NCBI RefSeq assembly: GCF_031143425.1
Contig: NC_090439.1
Span: 356,432,027 to 356,496,026, forward strand
Direction of reading: 5' to 3'
DNA: 64,000 bases
Source: Pleurodeles waltl
Lineage: Eukaryota > Chordata > Amphibia > Caudata > Salamandridae
Each line of letters opens with the position of its first letter. Within the stretch, counting starts at the first letter, position 1. Under the pieces are notes generated by a model. It had not been told where the DNA came from and made no database searches. It saw only the letters and a list, made by a program, of their open reading frames with translations. Shown here piece after piece: positions 22,176 through 32,764 of the stretch. Made by a program: the position numbers and the translations under genes.

Positions 22176-23247
22176 GGGGGTCGTGTTGGACTTTTTTGCT
22201 TATGCAGGGTCATCCCCAATCTTTTTGCCTCCTGCCTCCTATTTTTTCTGACCTGCTGCTCTTGGCTTTTGAACTCTGAGCACTTTACCACTGCTAACCA
22301 GTGCTAAAGTGCATGTGCTCTCTGTGTAAATTGTATTGTTGATTGGTTTATCCATGATTGCCATATTTGATTTTCTAGTAAGTCCCTGGTAAAGTGCACT
22401 AGAGGTGCCCAGGGCCTGTAAATACAATGCTACTAGTGGGCCTGCAGCACTGGTTGTGCCACCCACATAAGTAGCTCTGTAATCATGTCTCATACCTGCC
22501 ACTGCAGTGTCTGTGTGTGCAGTTTTTAACTGTAAATTCGACTCAACAAGGCCTAAACCTTCCCTTTTCTTACATGTCAGACACCCCTAAGGTAGGCCCT
22601 AGGTAGCCTCAAGGGCAGGGTGCAGTGTATGGTTAAGGTAGGACATATAGGCCCTCATTACAACATTGGCGGTAAAAGCCGCTTACCGCTGTGCAGAAGA
22701 CCGCCAACACACGGCCGCGGCAGCGGAATTCCACCACGGTCATTATGACCCACTGCTCTGAATCTGCCAAAATTGAGACACCCACACAAGTCCGCCACAC
22801 CAAAGGTCAGTGATAAACTGGTGAAAACAAAACCTCCACCGTCACTCCAACAGAAATACGCCCACACTATCATGACCCACGAATCCACACGGCGGTCTTT
22901 CAACCGCGGTATTCTATTGGCGGTACACACCACTGCGATCAAATTACACACACATTTACAAAACACTGCCACATTGGACAATTCCAAATGCACACACCTG
23001 ATACACATACACACACCACTCCCACACACCAATTACAATATAAAACACACACCCACATCACCCACAAACCCCTACGGCCAAAATACCGAAAGAAGGCCAG
23101 AGAGAGACTCTGCAAACTACTACCAAGCATCCACAGGCACACAATACCATCACCCACATAACTTCCATGCGCCTCACACAACACACCACTAAATATCACC
23201 CCACTTATCACTACATACACCACCCCACACAACACCCACACCACCCC

Positions 23248-24734
23248 ATGGCACGGCAAAGACACCCCAGGTTCTCTGAGGAGGAGCTCAGGGTCATGGT
23301 GGAGGAAATCGTCCGGGTAGAGCCACAGCTATTCGGATCACAGGTGCAGCACACCTCCATAGCTAGGAAGATGGAGCTATGGCAAAGAATAGTGGACAGG
23401 GTCAATGCAGTGGGACAGCACCCAAGAAATAGGGATGACATCAGGAAGAGGTGGAACGACCTACGGGGGAAGGTGCGTTCCTTGGTCTCAAGGCACCACC
23501 TTGCGGTTCAGCGGACCCCCACCTCCTCCCCCACAACTAACAACATGGGAGGAGCAAGTCTTGGCGATTCTGCATCCTGAGGGCCTCGCAGGAGTAGATG
23601 GAGGAATGGACACTGGTAAGTAAAACTTTAACTACGATATCCCCCACCCTACCTGCATGCAATCACATACCCCCACCCTCGCCCTCACCTCCATCACTCC
23701 AACTCCTCACGAATGTCCCAACACCAAGCCCTGCATGCGGCAACAAAGCATGGACACCCATCACCAAAGCATGGCCACTGCACATACCCATACACCCCCC
23801 AAACCACCATCAAACAAGGTCCCACACAGGAATGCAAGCACTGGGGTACACGATCACCCACCCATTGCACACCATGGCACACACAGATGCAATCAACATC
23901 CTTTTATACCCCTGCAGGACCCCTACCCAACGTCACCGGACAGGAGGGTCCACACATGTCCACACCACCAACATAAGAGGCCCACAGTGATGACAGTAGC
24001 TCTGTCCAACTGGATCTAGATGACCAGCCCGGCCCATCTGGGACCTCAGGACAGTTGGTTCCCCTGACACAGGCCACCACAAAGCTTCCCCCCTCTGCAA
24101 ACACCAGCACAGCACCCCCCCAGTGGGCCCATACCTCTGTCCCCAGGACACGTCAATCAGCAGTGTGCCTACCACTACAGGGAACCCAGGCTAAACCACC
24201 ACCACAACAACAACAGGGACCTGGGGGCAGTGGCAGTGGGCACAAAGTCCAGGGGACAGAGGCCCAGGAACACAGGGGTACTGGGAGGGCAGCTGTGCGA
24301 CAGGTGGAGGACAGGCCCAGGGAACCCACTCGCCACGAGGCCCTCTCCAACATCATGGGAGCCTACCACCATTCCCAGGAGATGATGGCAACGGTACTGG
24401 CCAAGTTTCAGGAGACCCAGCAGCTGCAGGAGGAACAGTATTTGGGCTTCAGGGAGGAACTCAGATCCATCAATTCCACCCTGGCACCATTGTAGGGGTG
24501 CTGAAGGAAGTCCTCAACACCAGGAGGGAGACTGTGGCACAACAAGGGGGCCCTGACACTAGCCTGGACGATGAACTACCCAGCACCTCCGCCGGTGCTA
24601 GTGGACAGGAGGCACCGCCACAGGACCACCACACAAGCACACCACCCCCTGCAGAGGGAGAACCACCCCGCAAACGGTCCCTGAGATCCAGGACAAAGAC
24701 AGAGAACAATGCCAAGACCCCCGCCAAGAAATGA
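23248..24734 (+). pseudogene. Harbinger SANT1: Myb/SANT-like DNA-binding protein (H1)
   Basis: The ATG at 23248 begins MARQRHPRFSEEEL. Residues about 8-85 are a Myb/SANT-like helix-turn-helix domain (RFSEEELRVMVEEI, then KMELWQRIVDRVNAVG, then RDDIRKRWNDLRGKV). Exon 1 ends at 23615 before GTAAGT; exon 2 begins at 23918 after a CCCCTGCAG acceptor and encodes an acidic linker, a QETQQLQEEQ helix and a basic tail ending KTPAKK. Such proteins bind transposon ends and carry the transposase to DNA and the nucleus. Compared with H2 on the opposite strand it has a small deletion near 23510 that shifts the frame, an in-frame TAA in exon 2 near 23969 and a 1-base loss near 24482. AATAAA follows at 24921. 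It is not functional as it stands. Confidence 0.85.
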
Positions 24735-24920
24735 GACCACCCTGATTGTCATCCTTCTGTCCCACCTTGCCACCCTGTCCATCCTCAAACTGCCCCAGCT
24801 CCACTTCCTATGCCCATTTGGGCAATGCACCTGTGAGACTAATAGACTGGACTCTGCCATGAACATTCCTCCACCATCACCCCTCACCATTTTACAGCAC
24901 CCTCCAATATTGAGCGCTTG

Positions 24921-24926
24921 AATAAA
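24921..24926 (+). terminator. Polyadenylation signal of SANT1 (H1)
   Basis: AATAAA about 190 bases after the SANT1 stop, in the short gap between the convergent SANT1 and transposase genes. Confidence 0.6.
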
Positions 24927-25213
24927 CACCCTTAAAGCACAAAACAATCTGGAGTCTGTCTGTGATTTCGAAATAGTGTATTAGCAATTACAGTGTCAAA
25001 ATGCTCTTTCAATTGTAATGTCAAAGTACCTATGTCACACAGCTCTAGTCCATGAGGAAACAAAGCAGATGTCACACAGTGGGACCCACATCTGTGAAAT
25101 CGTAAGGGAAAGTGACAACTCAGTGACCATACACTGGGTGAAAACAACAGACAGTAGAGAGGTAGTAGTGTTAAAGTACATGTAGTAGGCAGGTTTGTAT
25201 TCTTACCTGCGTC

Positions 25214-26462
25214 TCACTGGAAGTATTGCAGGATCACCGAGTTCCTGTTGGCGATGTCCTCTTCTTCTGCTTCCCCGTCTTCACTGTCCACAGGCTCCAC
25301 AGCTGCCACAACACCTCCATCTGGACCATCCTCCTGCAGAAAAGGCACCTGTCGTCGCAAAGCTAAGTTGTGAAGCATACAGCAGGCCACGATGATCTGG
25401 CACACCTTCTTTGGTGAGTAGAATAGGGATCCACCTGTCATATGGAGGCCACTGAACCTGGCCTTCAGGAGGCCAAAGGTCCGCTCTATAATCCTCTGAG
25501 TTCGCCCATGGGCCTCATTGTAGCGTTCCTCTGCCCTTGTCCTGGGATTCCTCACACTGGGGTCAGTAGCCATGACAGGTTAGGGTAACCAGAGTCACCT
25601 GCAAATGGCGAGGGACAACTGTTAGACACACACTAACCTGTAGGGATATCCCCAGACCCAGACAACCATTCCCACTGCTTGCTTCCAGGTGCTCACCTAA
25701 TAGCCACACACTGTGCTTCTGGAGTTGACCCATCACATAAGGGATGCTGCTAATCCGCAGGATGCAAGCTTCATGCACTGAGCCAGGGAATTTGGCATTG
25801 ACATGGGAGATGTACTGGTCTGCCAAACACACTATCTGCACATTCATCAAATGATAACTCTTCCGGTTTCTGTACACCTGTTCACTCCTGTGGGGGGGGG
25901 GCTCCCAATCCACATGTGTCCCATCAATGGCACCTATGATGTTGGGGACATGTCCCAGGGCATAGAAATCACCTTTCCCTGTAGGCAAATCCTCCACCTG
26001 AGGGAAAATGATGTAGCTCCGCATGTGTTTCAGCAGGGCAGACAACACTCTGGACAACACGTTGGAAAACATAGGCTGGGACATCCCTGATGCTATGGCC
26101 ACTGTTGTTTGAAATGACCCACTTGCAAGGAAATGGAGTACTGACAGCACATGTACTAGAGGGGGGATTCCTGTGGGATGGCGGATAGCTGACATCAGGT
26201 CTGGCTCCAACTGGGCACACAGTTCCCGGATTGTGGCACGATCAAGCCTGTAGGTGATGATCACATGTCTTTCCTCCATTGTCGACAGGTCCACCAGTGG
26301 TCTGTACACCGGAGGATGCCGCCATCTCCTCACATGTCCCAGCGGACGGTGCCTATGAAGGACAACAGTGACCACAGAGTCACCCAACTCAGAGGTATGT
26401 TCCCACAGCTTACACAGAACACGATTCATAATCTGAAATTGCATGTATGAGTGTTGAGGCAA
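25214..26462 (-). pseudogene. Harbinger transposase, DDE nuclease (H1)
   Basis: Exon 1 runs from about 26462 to 25697 (LLG followed by GTGAGC); exon 2 starts at 25598 after TTTGCAG and encodes GDSGYPNLSW. HARBI-type features, numbered from 26462: a helical N-terminal region with MEERHVIITYRLDR (62-74), PTGIPPL (96-102), GMSQPMFSNV (126-135), and the first catalytic Asp in GAIDGTH (D180). The second acidic site, normally Asp in a GS.HD motif, is Glu231 in GSVHEA. The third is the Glu of IIERTFGLLKARF in exon 2 (codon at 25486-25484). A 2-base insertion near 25557 (CAGTGTGAGG where H2 has CAGTAAGG) shifts exon 2. The start is uncertain because an upstream non-coding exon is possible. The cut-and-paste nuclease is inactive in this copy. 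Confidence 0.88.
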
Positions 26463-26799
26463 GGCCTAGGTATGGGTGACGCAGTTAAAAATTAAGCCAT
26501 GTGGGCCCCTGAAATGCCGGCTGCCTGACCTCTAAAGTGGGACAATGGGATGTGAGGTAACTGCGCTGGCGTTGTACACCGTTGCGGTAGGCGGTCGAAG
26601 ACCGCGGCGCAATTCTGCATTGGTTAACATTGGACCCTATGGGTCCCAGGAGCCAATGACGACGTACGCCGGCGGTGACGGTACGCACTGCCGCGGACAT
26701 GACCGCCATTTTCTATCTGTTCAAACACTCGATACCTGATCTTAGACGGGAGAGGACCTACACTGCAAGTGCTGCTGTTACCTCGGTCTGAAAGAGACA
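26463..26799. promoter_or_regulatory. Divergent promoter interval between transposase and SANT2
   Basis: A 337-bp gap separates the two start regions, which point away from each other. It is rich in CpG-containing words (GCGGTAGGCGGTCGAAGACCGCGGCGC near 26583) and GGCGGT motifs like the subterminal regions. The same gap exists in H2 (42488-42950), so a shared bidirectional promoter is likely by position. No TATA box is evident. Confidence 0.5.
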
Positions 26800-29700
26800 A
26801 TGGCTCGTGCGTCTGGGGAAAGGGCCCCTGCCTTAACATCGGAGAAGTTGGAGAAACTCGTGGATGGGGTCCTCCCCCAGTACACGCTACTCTAAGGTCC
26901 TCCAGACAAACAGATAAGTACACTGGGAGCATGCTGTATGGGCTATGCCTGTGTGGAGTGGGGTGGATGAAAGATGGGTGGGGGAGATTGAGGCGTGCAT
27001 GAAACGACGGTGAGTGCATGTGCCACATGGCGACGGTAGGGATGGGGGCCAATGACTGTGACGGTGCAGTTGGTAATAACTTTTCTTTTTCCCCTGTACA
27101 ATTCATGTAGGTCAGCGCCCACCAGAAGAAGGACATCTGGCGTGCCATCGCCAAGGACATCCGGACCCTGGGGGTCTATCACAGACAGAGCACCCGCTAC
27201 CATAAGAGATGGGAGGACATTCGCCACTGGAGCAAGAAGACGGCGGAGGCCCAGCTGGGGATGGCCTCCCAACGTGGGAGGGGTGCCGGTCGCACCATGA
27301 CCCCCCTGATGTTTAGGATCCTGGCAGTCGCGTACCCGGAGTTGGATGGGTGCTTGAGGGCATCACAGCAGCCACAAGTGCGTGAGTACACTCTCATTCA
27401 GCTGATTCAGCGTGCAGTGGAGGTGTCTGGGTGGGGGAGGTGGGCTGTGGCTTTCCCTAGACTAGGGGGAGTGTGCTAGTTAGGTACCCTTCTTCTGGCA
27501 GACTCTGTGGTACCCCACCCCACCTGTGTACAGTGACAACTACACCTAGTCAGGCTCCTGTGACATCCATGTGTGCAGATGTCGGCCATAGCCTTGTAGG
27601 CCATGTCCCAGGGATTGAACAGTGGACCCCAAGTGCGCGGCGTATTGCAGGGGGCTTCTGTGTCTGTTGTGTCCGCCAACGGTAGCGGTAATGCATGCAC
27701 TCAACATGTCTTTCTTTTGTCGTCCCCCCCCCCTTTTTGTGGCCTCCCTGTTCTTGTGTGCATTAGCATCATCAGGCAGAGGAGCAGTGGCACCGGAGCA
27801 GGAGGGAGCTGCATCCCACATGGCTCTGGAGGGCGACACTACGGACTTGGAATTTACCAGTGGGACGGAGGGCGAGGGGAGCTCCGCGGCAGGGACAGGA
27901 GCTGACACCAGTGATACGGACTCGTCCTCTGATGGGAGCTCCCTTGTGGTGGCGGCCACATCTGTGCCCCCCCCATCTACAGGTACAGCTGCCACCCCCC
28001 CCACCAGCACCGCCCTCCCAGCAGCCACTCAGCCTTTGCCCCGTGCCCGCTCACCCAGGAGGGTGGACATCACCTTCGCCCCAGGCAACTCAGCCCCTGC
28101 CCCAGTCACCCCTGCTGCCCTCAGTGAGGAAGGCCATTGAACTCCTGAGGTCCCTCACTGTTGGGCAGTCTACCATTTTGAATGCCAACCAGGGTGTAGA
28201 GAGGCAGTTGCAACAAACCAATGCATTCCTAGAGGGCATTCATTCTGGTCAGGCAGCCCTTCAGCGAGCTTTTCAGACTCTGGCTCCAGCACTGATGCCA
28301 GCTATTGTCCCTGTCTCTAGCCTCCCCCTCCAACTTCCTCCACCCAGACCCACACTCCTGTACCTCAGCCTACTTCAAGCACACCATCAGACCAGCATGC
28401 ACACACCTCAACACACAAGGGGAGCTCTGGCAAACATAAGCACCACACATCCCACAGGCACTCATGCAAGCATCACACACATGCAGACACACCAACATCC
28501 ACTGCCTCCACTGTGTCCCCCTCCTCCTCGTCTCCCTCCTCCCTCCCAGTCTCGTCTCCACTCACACCTGCATGCACTACATCTACAGCCACTACTTCCA
28601 TCGCCAGCACACACACCACCACACCCCGCTCATGTGCAGTCACACCTCCACTACCATTCACACGTCCCCTGTGTCCTCTCCCATTGTGTCTGTGACGCCA
28701 CCTCCCAAGACACACAAACGCAGGCACACACCCACCCAACAGCCATCCACCTCACGACAGCCTCCAGCGCATGCACCTTCACCCAAAGTCACCAAACGTA
28801 CACCTCCTACAACCACAACCTCTTCCTCCACTCCCAAACCCCCTCCAGCTACCCGTCCCAGTGTTCCCAAGGAACTTTTCCTGTCCACCCTTTACCTCTT
28901 TCCCTCTCCTCCCCCATCCCGTCAGTCTCCTAGAGCCCGACTCCCCAGGTCCCAACCTAGCACCTCAGCCACAACATCTCCGGGACCAGTGGTGCCAGTA
29001 GTCACCGGATTCTGGAGTGCACCAGGCAGCAGGGCAGCCAGTGTGGCAAGGAGCCACAGCACGGACAGTCCCCCACCTGAGAAGCATCAAAAGTTGGCCA
29101 GTGCCCGGTGGGAGAGGGGGAAGACTCCAGCCACCAAAGCCGCTCCCAGGGGTACAGGTGGGAGTGTGGAGTCAGCTGCGACACCTTCCAAATTGGGGAA
29201 GGGGCACAAGAAACCCGGCAAGTCTAGGAAGAGCAGCATGGCGGAGAAGACCGCCATCATCCCGCTGCCCAGGAGGCTACTGCCATCATCCCGCTGCCCA
29301 GGAGGCCACCGCCATCAGCCACGATGGCCAGGAGGCCACCGCCATCGACCCCGCTGGCCAGGAGGCCACCGCCATCTGCCCCACTGGGCCAGACAGGACC
29401 ACCAGCACCAGCCCCACTGGGCAAGACAGGACCACCAGCACCAGCCCCGCTGGGCCAGACAGGACCTCCAGCACTAGCCCCGCTGGGCCACACAGCACCG
29501 CCAGAAGCTGAGTCACTGCCAAGGATCCCGCCACAACAAGCACCGATGAACAGAACACCGCCGCCACAAGCACTGCTGCCTAGGACACCCCGCCACAAGC
29601 ACCGCTGAACAGGACACTGCTGCCACAAGCACCGCTGACCAGGACACCGCCGCGACAAGCACTGCTGAACAGGACACCGCCACCACAAGCACCTCTACCA

Positions 29701-29830
29701 AGGACACCCCGCCACAAGCACCGCTGCCAAGGACACCCCGCCACAAGCACCACTGGACAGGACACCGCCGCCACAAGCACCGCTGGCCCATGAGCGCCAA
29801 GGGCACTGACGCTACTGAGTCCGCCACAAG
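26800..29830 (+). pseudogene. Harbinger SANT2: second Myb/SANT-like protein with low-complexity tail (H1)
   Basis: Exon 1 is 26800-26913 (MARASGERAPALTSEKLEKL); exon 2 is 27111-27381, with the DNA-binding-like core HQKKDIWRAIAKDIRTLGV, STRYHKRWEDIRHW, then TMTPLMFRILAVAYPELDG; exon 3 starts at 27777 after CATTAG. Exon 3 is acidic/serine-rich, then has a conserved helix (ELLRSLTVGQSTI, QQTNAFLEGIHSG, about 28135-28260), then a long Pro/Ser/Thr/His tail. The tail ends in 30-33-bp coding repeats (29277-29500) and a second 30-bp set (29530-29800). Lesions relative to H2: TAA in exon 1 (26891-26893), splice donor GT changed to AT (26914), and a frameshift near 28130. The domain is Myb/SANT or trihelix-like by spacing of aromatic residues. 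Its role, probably DNA binding with SANT1 and transposase, is inference. Confidence 0.75.
29277..29800 (+). repeat. Coding minisatellites in SANT2 tail (H1)
   Basis: First set (29277-29500): 30-bp units with CCAGGAGGCCACCGCCATC, grading into 33-bp units with GACAGGACCACCAGCACC. Second set (29530-29800): 30-bp units around GACACCGCCGCCACAAGCAC. Lengths are mostly multiples of three, consistent with past coding constraint. Confidence 0.85.
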
Positions 29831-29840
29831 CAGGATGAAG

Positions 29841-30040
29841 CACTCTGGGCACAAAGCCCCCTCCAAAACCAGTGGAGAGATACATCCACTACCTCTGTCC
29901 TTGGCAGGATGAAGCACTCTGGGCACAAAGCCCCCTCCAGAACCAGTGGAGAGATACATCCACTACCTCAGTCCTTGGCAGGATGAACCACTCTGGGCAC
30001 AAAGCCCCACCCAGAACCATTGGAGACTGTTTTCCACTTG
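29841..30040 (+). repeat. 74-bp tandem array (H1), three copies
   Basis: CACTCTGGGCACAAAGCC starts at 29841, 29915 and 29989, a strict 74-bp period. The array is homologous in inverted orientation to the 74-bp array of H2 at 38973-39230. Confidence 0.92.
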
Positions 30041-30041
30041 T

Positions 30042-30225
30042 GAGACTGTGGCTTTGCACTCCCCAGGATTGAACAGTGGGCAAACCACCCACTGTAGAGA
30101 CTTGAGAGACTGTGGCTTTGCAATCCCCACGATTGAACAGTGGGCAAACCACCCACTGTAGAGACTTGAGAGACTGTGGCTTTCTACTCCCAAGGATTGA
30201 ACAGTGGGCATGGGGCCCCCTCGTG
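30042..30225 (+). repeat. 64-bp tandem array (H1), three copies
   Basis: GAGACTGTGGCTTT starts at 30042, 30106 and 30170. Homologous to the 55-bp array of H2 at 38714-38972 on the other strand. Confidence 0.92.
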
Positions 30226-32764
30226 GATTTGGTGTCGTGCACTCAACCGGCTGAGGTGGCCCCCTTTCCCTTTCCCCTGAGGTGCCTGTTTTATTGCTAT
30301 CTGATGCCCCTGCAGTGTTCTCTCCGTCATGTTCGGGTATTGAGTGTGGGCCTCGCCCATGCCGTGTGGGCCCAGTGTTCCACGGACTTCAATGGAGCAA
30401 TACCTGGACTACTAATCTTGGTGTATATATTTGTTAATAGTGTATATATATTTTTGCGTACTGGATTTTAATATAGTACAATGGCTACACTCATTTCCTT
30501 TTGTCTTTGAATTCTTCCAGGAGGTTTGGGGGTTGTAACTGTAATGTATCAACATGTATTAGTGTGTGTGTTGTAGTGTGTGACGGTGGGGTTGTTGCGT
30601 GTGTCTCCCTGTTTTTTTCCTCCCCCATCCCCTGTGTCGTAGGTGCAGTACTCACTGTGGTCTACGCCGCCGGCGTTCGTGCTCCTGGTAGAGGAGCAAG
30701 AAGATAAGGGCAGGGAAAATGTGAAGCTCAGGTTCCATGGCATCCTAGTTCCTCTTGGGGTGTGTAGAGGTGAGTGTTTTCCCTTCGAAGTCCTGTTTCC
30801 GCCGTGTTTTTGTTCGCGGTAAATCCGCCCCGGAAAAGGTGGCAGATTGGTAGGTTGTGCTACTGTGGGCGGTACATTGTCCTCTGCCTGTCTGTTGGCG
30901 GTGACCACCATACTGTTTGTTCGTACCACCGGTAATTCCATTTTTTTTTCCGCTGGCCTGTTGGCGGTCTTACCGCTGCTTTAACACCGTCCGCCAGGGA
31001 TGTAATGACCACCATAGTGATGTGTTTTATATGTCCTAACTGTGAAATATTGCTTAATTGGTTTTTCACTGTTGCAAGGCCGGTCCCTCTCATAGGTTAA
31101 TATGGGGGCTACCTTTAAATCTGATTAAAGTGTAGATTCCCTTTGGGAGCAGATGGACATGTGGAGTTTGGGGTCTCTGAGCTCACAATTCAAAAATATA
31201 TCTTTTAATAAAGTTGATTTTAAGACTGTGTTTGAAAATGCCACTTTTAGAAAGTGAACATTTTCTTGCTTATACCATTTCTGTGACTCTGCCTGTTTGT
31301 GGATTCCCTGTCTGGGTCAGTTTGACAGTTGGGCTGGTTGCACCTCACACTAGAGAGTGACACAAAGGGAGCTGGGGTGTAGTCTGCATTTCCTGATGAG
31401 CCATCTGTGCTAGGAGGGAGAGGAAGAGTGGTCACTTACACCTGAAAGGGCTGTTCCTGTCCTCGCACAATGCAGTCTCCGACCCCCTGGTGAGTGTCTG
31501 GAGCCTGGCCTGGGCAAGGCAGGATTTCACATTCAAAAGAGACTTTACTTCGAAGTAGGCCTACTTCAAAGGAGAAATTGGGTATAAGAAGGGCACCCAA
31601 AACCACAGACTTTAGAAACACTTCTGGAAACAAGAGGAACCTCTGCCTAGAGAAGAGCTGAGGAAGAAGAGCAGCTCTGCCTGTGACTGTGCTTTGTGGA
31701 GCTATCCTGCAGTTGCTGCTTCTGCCAGAGTAAGAGGGCAAAGACTGGACTTTGTGTGCCTTCTATCTTGAGAAGAAATCTCCAGGGACTTGATTTAGAG
31801 CTTGCCTCCTGTTGTTTGAAGTCTCAGGGACAGCAAAGACTTCTCTCTGCCAGCACCTGGAGTCTCTGGAGAGACTCCTACTCTGCCCTGTGGTCCCATC
31901 CAGGTCCTGGGACCCTGAAAGGAGAAGTTGGCAGCCTAAAAACAAGGAAATCCATGCACAGAGCGCTGTGCGGGGAAAAGATTGACGCAACTCCGATCTG
32001 ATGCGGAAGAAATGGCGCACCGCCGGCTCCGCAGCTGAGAATTGACACTCGCAGGAAACGCGACCGAAGAATGAACGTACGGAGCAGGGGAACCGACGTG
32101 CAGCATCGCTGACGGAGTCTGGGAGATCACAACCCGCGCTGGGGGTTTTCGGATCATTGTGCGGCTGGATTTACGACTCAAGTACTGCTGGGCGTGGAAA
32201 AACAACGCTAGGCCTGCCTGGACCCGAGAGTGCTGACCGGATTGACGCATCGCTCTCCTGCAGAGAGAAGAAACAACATGCCCTGACCCGGCGAAAGGAG
32301 AAATGACGCAAGGTCCCACTCGTGAGTGGCATCAATGCATCGCAAGCCCTTTTTGACACGCACTGGCCCGTGCAGGGTTATTTTTTACGCACCCAAGGTA
32401 CTTTTTCACGCTAACAGCGTTAGTGTGTATTTGAAACTAATTAAAGACTCTTTTTGCATTTTTATTAATAACTTGACTTGTGTATTGTGTATTTTTGTCG
32501 TTTTGGTCTTGTTTTGTTTATATAAATATTTCCTATTTTTCTAAACCTGTGTTGTGTCATTTTGTAGTGTTTTCATTAAGTTACTGTGTGTGTTGGTACA
32601 AATACTTTACACCTAGCACTCTGAAGTTAAACCTACTGCTCTGCCAAGCTACCAAGAGGGTAAGCAGGGGTTAGCTTAGGTTTTTCTTTTACCCTGACTA
32701 GAGTGAGGGTCCTTGCTTGAACAGGGGGTAACCTGACTGTCAACCAAAGACCCCATTTCTAACA

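Larger units (their letters stand above)
22650..31013. mobile_element. Harbinger DNA transposon copy H1 (three genes)
   Basis: An 8364-bp copy flanked by ATA on both sides (22647-22649 and 31014-31016). The left end GGCCCTCATTACAAC...TTGGCGG and the reverse complement of the right end GGTGGTCATTACATC...TGGCGG are imperfect terminal repeats. Both subterminal regions are dense in GGCGGT/ACCGCC words, plausible binding sites for the element's SANT proteins. Gene order: SANT1 (+), transposase (-) convergent to it, SANT2 (+) divergent from the transposase, then tandem arrays. Harbinger elements typically encode one HARBI-type nuclease and one SANT/Myb protein; two SANT-like genes are seen here and in H2. 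All three genes carry inactivating lesions. Confidence 0.9.
22176..32764 (+). repeat. Long LTR of an older retrotransposon, split by Harbinger H1
   Basis: Begins TGTTGGACTTTTTTGC and ends CCCATTTCTAACA. Disregarding the Harbinger copy (22650-31013) leaves about 2.2 kb. It shares ordered modules with the LTRs at 14214, 19368 and 52236: a CTTTTTGCC motif near the start, GCTAACCAGT, AAGTCCCTGGTA, CACCCCTAAGGTAGGCCCTA, and near the end AAGTTAAACCTACTGCTCTGCCAAGCTACCA. It is taken as the 3' LTR of the 12044-22175 remnant. No 5' partner is in the window. Its right end abuts ERV env sequence directly. Confidence 0.75.
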
